Assembly (NCBI GenBank): GCA_020160935.1
Contig: JAIUPL010000020.1
Span: 45,981 to 109,980, forward strand
Direction: 5' to 3'
From: Bacteroidota bacterium
Lineage (GTDB): Bacteria; Bacteroidota; Bacteroidia; Chitinophagales; Saprospiraceae
DNA length: 64,000 bases
Below are positions 58,870 through 64,000 of the stretch, in pieces. Position 1 is the first letter of the stretch. The number at the start of each line of letters is the position of its first letter. Position numbers and translations under genes: made by a program. Under the pieces are notes generated by a model, which was not told where the DNA came from, searched no databases, and was given only the letters and a program-made list of their open reading frames with translations.

Positions 58870-61851
58870 ATGCGCCTCCTCCTCCTCCTCCTCCCTTGCT
58901 TCCTCGCCGCCCAGTCCCCGCAATTCACGGCCTGGTCGCTCGAAGCAGGGCTGCCGCAGTCGCAGGTGTACGCCATGTGCGAAGACCTGCACGGCTACCT
59001 GTGGATTGGTACGCAGGGCGGCGGCGTATGCCGGTTTGATGGCATGGGCTTCGAGGTGTTCACCACGCAGGAGGGGTTGCCGTCCAACTTTATTTCTGCG
59101 CTTTGCGAAGACCAGTCGGGGCGCATTTGGGTGGGGGCCAATGAAGGCGCTGCGGTGTGGGACGGGCGGCAGTTTCAGAAAATTTCTTTCCCGGAGCCGC
59201 TCACAGTGTACGCTTTTTTACAAGCCGGAACAGAACACCTCCTGTTTGGTACCAGCCGCGGACTCTGGCAATACACCTTCAAAACCCGGCAGGTATCGAA
59301 AATTTCACTGCATCCGCTGCTCGATAAAAGCCCCGTGTATTGCCTGACCTATTTCGTGCAAAACCGCACGGTTTGGCTCGGCACGCTTCAGGGATTGTGG
59401 TATTTCCCTCTGCAAAACAGGCAGGTAACGCATTTCAACAAAAAAGCGAAAATAGCCGTCCTGCCTGTGGCGGCCATGACACATACCAACACGTTTCTAT
59501 GGGCTTCCCAAACCGGAGGCCCCTTGCTGGGTGTCGATCGGTCGCAGCAAACCCTGAAAACCACCCAGACCCTGCCGCCTGTAGGAAGCGTCACCTGTCT
59601 GCTGGGCGATGCCGATCAGTCGCTGTGGGTGGGCACACTTACGCTTGGGCTCTTGCATATTCAGCCCGGCAACGACTCTTCTGCCACCCAACTCACCGAA
59701 GCCGACGGCCTCCCCCACAACCACCTGCGTGTGCTGTTGCGCGACCATGCCGGTCGCATGTGGATCGGCACATCCGGTGGGGGATTTGCCTGCATGGTGG
59801 CACAGGCGTTCCGACGCTACGACCGCGACGACGGCCTGCCGGGCAACCGCATTTACGCCGTACACGAAACCCGCGCGGGCGAAATCTGGATGGCTGTATC
59901 ACAAAATGGCCTGGCACGCATCGACTCGCTGGGGCGGGTGCATCGCTTCGCCGCCGACAGCAGTTATCTGCAAGGCGTGAAATGCAGAACCCTCGATACC
60001 GACCCGTTCGGCAATACCTGGGTAGGCACCGAAGGCAAAGGCGCGCTGGTGATGATGCCCGGTCGCTGGCGACTTTTCCGCAAAGACAATGGTATGCTGC
60101 CTTCCGACTGGGTGCAAAAAATTGTTTGCCAGCCAGATGGCAGCGTATGGCTGGCTACCGAAAAAGGTGTTGTTTCCCTGAAATGGAATCCGGCCGACAG
60201 CATCTTTTTCAAAAGATGGTACGATACCGCAGATGGTCTGCCAGCAGGCACCACCACAGCACTTCAGGCAGATGCTCAAAACCTTTTGTGGTTTGGCACG
60301 CAATACGGTAAAATAGGCCGCATCCGGAATGGCAATGTAGAGGTGTTGCCCGCCAACATCCCCAATTTGCCTATCACTTCTATTGCTTTTGACGGGTCCG
60401 GGCAATGCTACGTGGGCACCAAAGGCGCCGGAATATTTGCAGCAGATACGCGGAAAAGCGGCGCCTTTGCAGCATTGTCCACGCCGACACCTTTATCCTC
60501 ACAAAACATTTACCTGCTGGTATTCGACCGAAATGGCCGTTTGTGGGCGGGCACGGAAACGGGCGTCGACCTTATAGAACAGGAAAAAGGCCGGGTGAGT
60601 GCAGTGAGCCACTTTGGCAAGCAGGAAGGTTTTTCGGGTATCGAAACCTGCCAGGATGCCGCCCTCTGCGACCGCAGCGGGCGCATGTGGTTTGGCACCA
60701 TGAACGGGTTGATGCGCTACATTCCCAATGCTGCTACCCGCAAAAGTGCACCCCCGGTGTTGCATTTCGAACAGGTATCGTTGTTTTACAAACCCATTAC
60801 GGAAACCAGATACGGCGCCGATGCGGCCCTGCTGTTCAACGGCACGGAAGGCGGCCTGCCCCTGCCCTGGAACCAGAACCACCTGAGTTTTTCGTTTCGG
60901 GCCATCGAACTCATGCACAGCGAGCCGCTACAATACCGCTGGCGGCTGGAAGGCCCGGATGCCGACTGGTCGCCCTGGTCGGAGCAAACGCAGGTGAACT
61001 ATGCCAACCTCGCGCCGGGCACTTACCGTTTGTGGATACAGGCCGGCAGCGGCCCTGATGCGCTGAGCCCGCCCATGTCGGCGGCTTTCACCATCCGCAA
61101 ACCGTTTTGGGAATCCTGGTATTTCCGGCTGGCAGCACTGTTACTCCTGGGCGCGGGGGTGTATACGGGCGTACGCACGTACGTGGGACGCATTCGGGAA
61201 GAAGAACAACGCCGCCGCGAACAACTGGAAATGCAAAATCGCCTGCTGCAACTCGAACAAAAGGCGCTGCAACTCCAGATGAACCCGCATTTTATTTTTA
61301 ATGCGCTCAACAGTATTCAGTCACTCATTGCCACGCGCGACTACGAAGTGGCGCGGCAGGAAATCAATCGCTTCGCCAAACTGATGCGAGGTATTCTCCA
61401 CAACTCCCGCAAGGCCTCCATTACCTTGCAGGAGGAAATAGATACCCTCGAACAATACCTGTCAGTGGAGCAGTTTTGCCAGCAAAATCCTTTTACATTT
61501 GCCATACAAGTGGCTGAAAACATCGATACCGGGTTCATTGATATTCCACCGATGCTCTTGCAGCCTTTTGTGGAAAATGCCGTTGTACATGGCGTGTCGC
61601 ACCTGAATTATCCGGGCCGCATCGATCTTTTTTTCGAACTTGTCGGTGAAATGCTGGTATGCCGTATCACCGACAATGGCGCTGGCCGCGAACAGGCGGC
61701 CTTGCTGCGCGAAGCCCGCAAACCCGGCCACCAGTCAATCGCCGTTTCCGTCACGCAGGAACGCCTGGCAGCCATCGGCGGAAATATCCGGTACCGCGAT
61801 TTGCAACAGGGTACCGAGGTGGACATTGAAGTGCCGGTGGGGAGGGAGTAG
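58870..61851 (+). CDS. Propeller-sensor histidine kinase of the LytS/YehU type
   Basis: 993 residues. Signal peptide, then periplasmic two-component-regulator propeller blades (about 20-640: HGYLWIGTQGGGVCRFDG, GRIWVGANEGAAVWDG, GRMWFGTMNGLMRYI), a Y_Y_Y domain (about 670-745, YRWRLEGPDADWSPW), one membrane helix (about 752-774), a coiled coil and a His_kinase domain with H807 in QMNPHFIFNALNSIQ plus the ATPase box DNGAGREQA. It probably senses an extracellular carbohydrate or envelope ligand and phosphorylates the LytTR regulator downstream. ATG 58870 matches the signal peptide. Confidence 0.93.
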   Translation: MRLLLLLLPCFLAAQSPQFTAWSLEAGLPQSQVYAMCEDLHGYLWIGTQGGGVCRFDGMGFEVFTTQEGLPSNFISALCEDQSGRIWVGANEGAAVWDGRQFQKISFPEPLTVYAFLQAGTEHLLFGTSRGLWQYTFKTRQVSKISLHPLLDKSPVYCLTYFVQNRTVWLGTLQGLWYFPLQNRQVTHFNKKAKIAVLPVAAMTHTNTFLWASQTGGPLLGVDRSQQTLKTTQTLPPVGSVTCLLGDADQSLWVGTLTLGLLHIQPGNDSSATQLTEADGLPHNHLRVLLRDHAGRMWIGTSGGGFACMVAQAFRRYDRDDGLPGNRIYAVHETRAGEIWMAVSQNGLARIDSLGRVHRFAADSSYLQGVKCRTLDTDPFGNTWVGTEGKGALVMMPGRWRLFRKDNGMLPSDWVQKIVCQPDGSVWLATEKGVVSLKWNPADSIFFKRWYDTADGLPAGTTTALQADAQNLLWFGTQYGKIGRIRNGNVEVLPANIPNLPITSIAFDGSGQCYVGTKGAGIFAADTRKSGAFAALSTPTPLSSQNIYLLVFDRNGRLWAGTETGVDLIEQEKGRVSAVSHFGKQEGFSGIETCQDAALCDRSGRMWFGTMNGLMRYIPNAATRKSAPPVLHFEQVSLFYKPITETRYGADAALLFNGTEGGLPLPWNQNHLSFSFRAIELMHSEPLQYRWRLEGPDADWSPWSEQTQVNYANLAPGTYRLWIQAGSGPDALSPPMSAAFTIRKPFWESWYFRLAALLLLGAGVYTGVRTYVGRIREEEQRRREQLEMQNRLLQLEQKALQLQMNPHFIFNALNSIQSLIATRDYEVARQEINRFAKLMRGILHNSRKASITLQEEIDTLEQYLSVEQFCQQNPFTFAIQVAENIDTGFIDIPPMLLQPFVENAVVHGVSHLNYPGRIDLFFELVGEMLVCRITDNGAGREQAALLREARKPGHQSIAVSVTQERLAAIGGNIRYRDLQQGTEVDIEVPVGRE

Positions 61852-61852
61852 A

Positions 61853-61935
61853 GCAAGGGGCAAGAGGCAAAGGACAAGAGGCAAAGGGCAAGGGACAAGA
61901 AGCAAGAAGGGCAAGAAGCAAGAAGCAAAAGGGCA
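61853..61935 (+). repeat. One-sided family C heptamer array
   Basis: GGGCAAG/AGGCAAA/GAGCAAG heptamers begin 1-2 bp after the TAG of the kinase gene. There is no complementary arm; instead a different word family is found at 62023. Confidence 0.75.
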
Positions 61936-62022
61936 AAAAATCAATTAAATCCTTCCAATTTCAACATCATAGCATGTATCCTTCTAATCCCCTAAAATCC
62001 AAAAAATCCTGATCCATCCACA

Positions 62023-62053
62023 CACTACTCACTACTCACCACTCACCACTCAC
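62023..62053 (+). repeat. One-sided family G heptamer array abutting a start codon
   Basis: ACTACTC/ACCACTC heptamers run up to the base before the TTG start of the LytTR regulator. The rest of the 61936-62022 spacer contains AATCC-type words and no other feature. Confidence 0.7.
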
Positions 62054-62794
62054 TTGACCGCTCTCATCGTAGAAGACATGCCCCAGGCCGTCGCGCTGCT
62101 CGAAGCCGACCTCGCTGCCCACTGCCCGGAAGTGCAGGTAGCAGGTGTGGCGCATTCTGTGGTAAGTGCCGCCAAATTTTTAAGACAGCAGCAGCCCGAC
62201 CTGATTTTTCTGGATATTTTGCTGGGCGACGGCACTGGATTCGACCTGCTGGAAATATTTCCGGGGCTAAACGCACGGATCATTTTTGTGACGGCATCTG
62301 ATGAGTTTGCACTGCGCGCTTTCCGTTTTGCTGCAGTCGACTACCTGCTCAAACCCATAGACCCCGAGCAACTCAAAAGTGCTGTTCAGCGCGCCCGCAG
62401 GCAAATGGCAGGGGCGCGGGAAAGCCTCAGCGTGTTGCAGGAGGCCATTTCCAAACCCGACGCGCTGCCTTCGCGCATTTCCCTGCACACCCAGGAGCGC
62501 ATTCTGGTGGTCGAAGTAGACCAGATTGTACGTTGCGAAGCCGACGACAACAATACCCGCTTTTTACTTTCCGGAGGCGAAAAAGTATTCGTCACCCGCA
62601 CCCTCAAACACTTCGAACAACTGCTCGAAGGGCATGATTTTATTCGGGTACACCAGTCGCACCTGGTTAATTTCCGCTATGTACGCGGGCTGGAAAAAAA
62701 AGAAGGCGGCTACCTGCTGCTCAAAAACGGTGAAATGATTCCGGTGTCGGTGCGCAAAAAAGCCGAGGTGCTGGCGAGGCTGACAGGAGGATAA
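62054..62794 (+). CDS. LytTR-family response regulator
   Basis: 246 residues. Receiver domain about 1-120 with D8, phospho-acceptor D54 (LIFLDILLGDG), the FVTASDEFALRAF strand and K near 104 (YLLKPIDPEQL); LytTR DNA-binding domain about 140-243 (HTQERILVVEVDQIVRCEADDNNTRF, HFEQLLEGHDFIRVHQSHLVN). Partner of the kinase just upstream. The start has to be TTG 62054, because the first in-frame ATG (62078) would delete the first receiver strand. Gene and kinase are separated by 202 bp of repeats. Confidence 0.93.
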   Translation: MTALIVEDMPQAVALLEADLAAHCPEVQVAGVAHSVVSAAKFLRQQQPDLIFLDILLGDGTGFDLLEIFPGLNARIIFVTASDEFALRAFRFAAVDYLLKPIDPEQLKSAVQRARRQMAGARESLSVLQEAISKPDALPSRISLHTQERILVVEVDQIVRCEADDNNTRFLLSGGEKVFVTRTLKHFEQLLEGHDFIRVHQSHLVNFRYVRGLEKKEGGYLLLKNGEMIPVSVRKKAEVLARLTGG

Positions 62795-62872
62795 AATACC
62801 GACCTCCAAATTTCCACTCGAAGCACTATTTTTACCCTTGCTCGGGCCATATGGCTCGATACAGGTTTTTAT

Positions 62873-64000
62873 ATGAAAAAAACAATCCTCCTGTGCTTCG
62901 GCCTTTGCCTGACGCTGGCACTGCATGCACAAAAAGAAAAATGGAAACCCCTTTTCGACGGCAAAACCCTCAAAGGCTGGAACCAGAAAAACGGCCAGGC
63001 CAAATACACCGTGGAAAACGGCCAGATCGTGGGAACGGTGGTTGCCAATACCCCCAATTCTTTCCTGTGTACCAATGAAGAATACGGCGATTTCATCCTC
63101 GAACTGGATCTCAAGGTAGACGAGGGTATGAATTCGGGCGTACAGTTTCGCAGCCTCTCCAGGCCCGAGTACAAGGAAGGCCGCGTGCATGGGTATCAAA
63201 TGGAGGTCGATCCCTCGGCACGCGCCTGGTCGGGCGGTATTTACGACGAAAGCCGCCGCGACTGGCTGTATATTCCCAATATCAATCCGGCCGGTAAACG
63301 CGCGTTTCGCAATGGCCAGTGGAACAAATACCGCATCGAAGCCATCGGCCCGGTCATTCGGACCTGGGTGAACGGCATTCCGGTCGCCTGCCTGATCGAC
63401 GATATGACCGCGCGGGGCTTTATTGCCTTGCAGGTACACGCCATTTACGCGGATATGAAAGAGGGCATGAAAATCCGCTGGAAAAATATCCGCATTCAAA
63501 CCGAAGCCTTGAAACCCAGCCCGCCCGACAAAACGCCGGTGGTCAATCTGATTCCCAACGACCTCTCCGCACAGGAAAAAGCCCAGGGATTTCAATTGCT
63601 GTTCAACGGAAAAGACTTCAGCGGCTGGCGTGGCGTACACGACGACAAAATGCCTGAAAAACACTGGTCGGTGGTGGACGGCGAAATACGGGTAAGCGCT
63701 TCCGATGGTTCCGAAACCGGCAACGACATCGTGACGACGGAGCAATACGGCGCGTTCGAACTGGTGTTTGATTTTCAATTGTCGGAAGGCGCTAATTCGG
63801 GCGTCAAGTATTTCGTCAACGAACAATTTGAAACTGGCGGCAAATCGGGCATCGGACTGGAATACCAGATCCTCGACGACGAGCGCCACCCTGATGCCAA
63901 AATGGGCGTGGTGGGCAACCGCACCCTCGCCAGTTTGTACGACCTCATTCCTTCGGAAAAACTGGAAAAACGGTTCCAACGCCCCATTGGCGACTGGAAC
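62873..64000 (+). CDS. DUF1080 protein with two tandem domains, 3' end outside window
   Basis: 376 residues visible, signal peptide ending LHAQ. Two DUF1080 (3-keto-disaccharide hydrolase-like) jelly-roll domains: first about 23-210 (LFDGKTLKGWNQ, YGDFILELDLKVDEGMNSGVQFRS), second about 235 onward (LLFNGKDFSGWRG, YGAFELVFDFQLSEGANSGVKYF). Members act on extracellular glycosides or polysaccharides. It could be a target of the adjoining two-component system. The frame is open to the window edge, so the total length is unknown. Confidence 0.9.
   Translation, partial: MKKTILLCFGLCLTLALHAQKEKWKPLFDGKTLKGWNQKNGQAKYTVENGQIVGTVVANTPNSFLCTNEEYGDFILELDLKVDEGMNSGVQFRSLSRPEYKEGRVHGYQMEVDPSARAWSGGIYDESRRDWLYIPNINPAGKRAFRNGQWNKYRIEAIGPVIRTWVNGIPVACLIDDMTARGFIALQVHAIYADMKEGMKIRWKNIRIQTEALKPSPPDKTPVVNLIPNDLSAQEKAQGFQLLFNGKDFSGWRGVHDDKMPEKHWSVVDGEIRVSASDGSETGNDIVTTEQYGAFELVFDFQLSEGANSGVKYFVNEQFETGGKSGIGLEYQILDDERHPDAKMGVVGNRTLASLYDLIPSEKLEKRFQRPIGDWN

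Noticed and set aside
62564..63979. 471-residue minus-strand ORF near the right edge
   Set aside because: Antisense of the LytTR end and of the DUF1080 protein, whose plus-strand frame has a signal peptide and two domains.

Overview
The window is a chromosomal stretch of a Bacteroidota bacterium, most likely from the Saprospiria/Chitinophagia side of the phylum (inference from gene content; no marker phylogeny could be run). The signs are T9SS type A C-terminal sorting domains, SprB-like repeats, DUF5777, DUF6029 and DUF4834 proteins, a GYDIA-family GHMP kinase, lipoproteins and a strong bias toward exported proteins. Candidate -7 promoter elements of the Bacteroidota form TAnnTTTG lie upstream of several genes. 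No tRNA, rRNA, CRISPR array, prophage or intact insertion sequence was recognised.

Layout. 1-1.73 kb: 5' part of uvrA (minus), then a tiny membrane ORF. 2-5.7 kb: an exported cluster of two haem-c lipoproteins, an OB-fold protein, a YceI protein and a DUF5777 barrel. 5.9-10.4 kb: DUF1361 protein, a histidine kinase-aroB pair with overlapping start and stop, and the rpsF-rpsR-rplI operon. 10.7-17.3 kb: glycogen phosphorylase, hemA, an EamA transporter with a small DUF4834-like gene, a pseudouridine synthase and kptA. 17.4-24.8 kb: outer-membrane barrel, rpsA, class-III aminotransferase, CBS protein. 24.8-30.1 kb: T9SS cargo, aldose epimerase, DUF6029 barrel and Omp28-like lipoprotein. 30.3-39.1 kb: truA, GHMP kinase, polA, MFS transporter, YceI protein and a xerD-EVE-membrane protein operon. 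39.2-49.7 kb: a giant propeller/SprB/OmpA protein, secreted esterase, YdcF, NUDIX, GH3 and small unknowns. 49.7-64 kb: Pif1-like helicase, a VIT-vWA fusion protein, SH3 and WG-repeat proteins, GNAT, a propeller histidine kinase with its LytTR regulator, and a truncated DUF1080 protein.

The most striking feature is between the genes. Many intergenic regions carry long inverted repeats whose arms are built from a short degenerate word (mostly 7 nt, in some families 8-10 nt). At least six word families are present, and arms are perfect over as much as 79 bp. They commonly begin at or within a few bases of a stop codon, supply the stop codons and last residues of several genes, and in one case encode a signal peptide. 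Inner stem sequences differ between loci but stay paired. Heptanucleotide arrays of this general kind resemble the STRR sequences known from cyanobacteria; the stop-to-stop palindromic arrangement is what deserves follow-up. A second candidate novelty is the VIT-vWA protein joined through an internal lipoprotein-like signal to a C-terminal domain with a His/Cys pair reminiscent of caspase-fold proteins.
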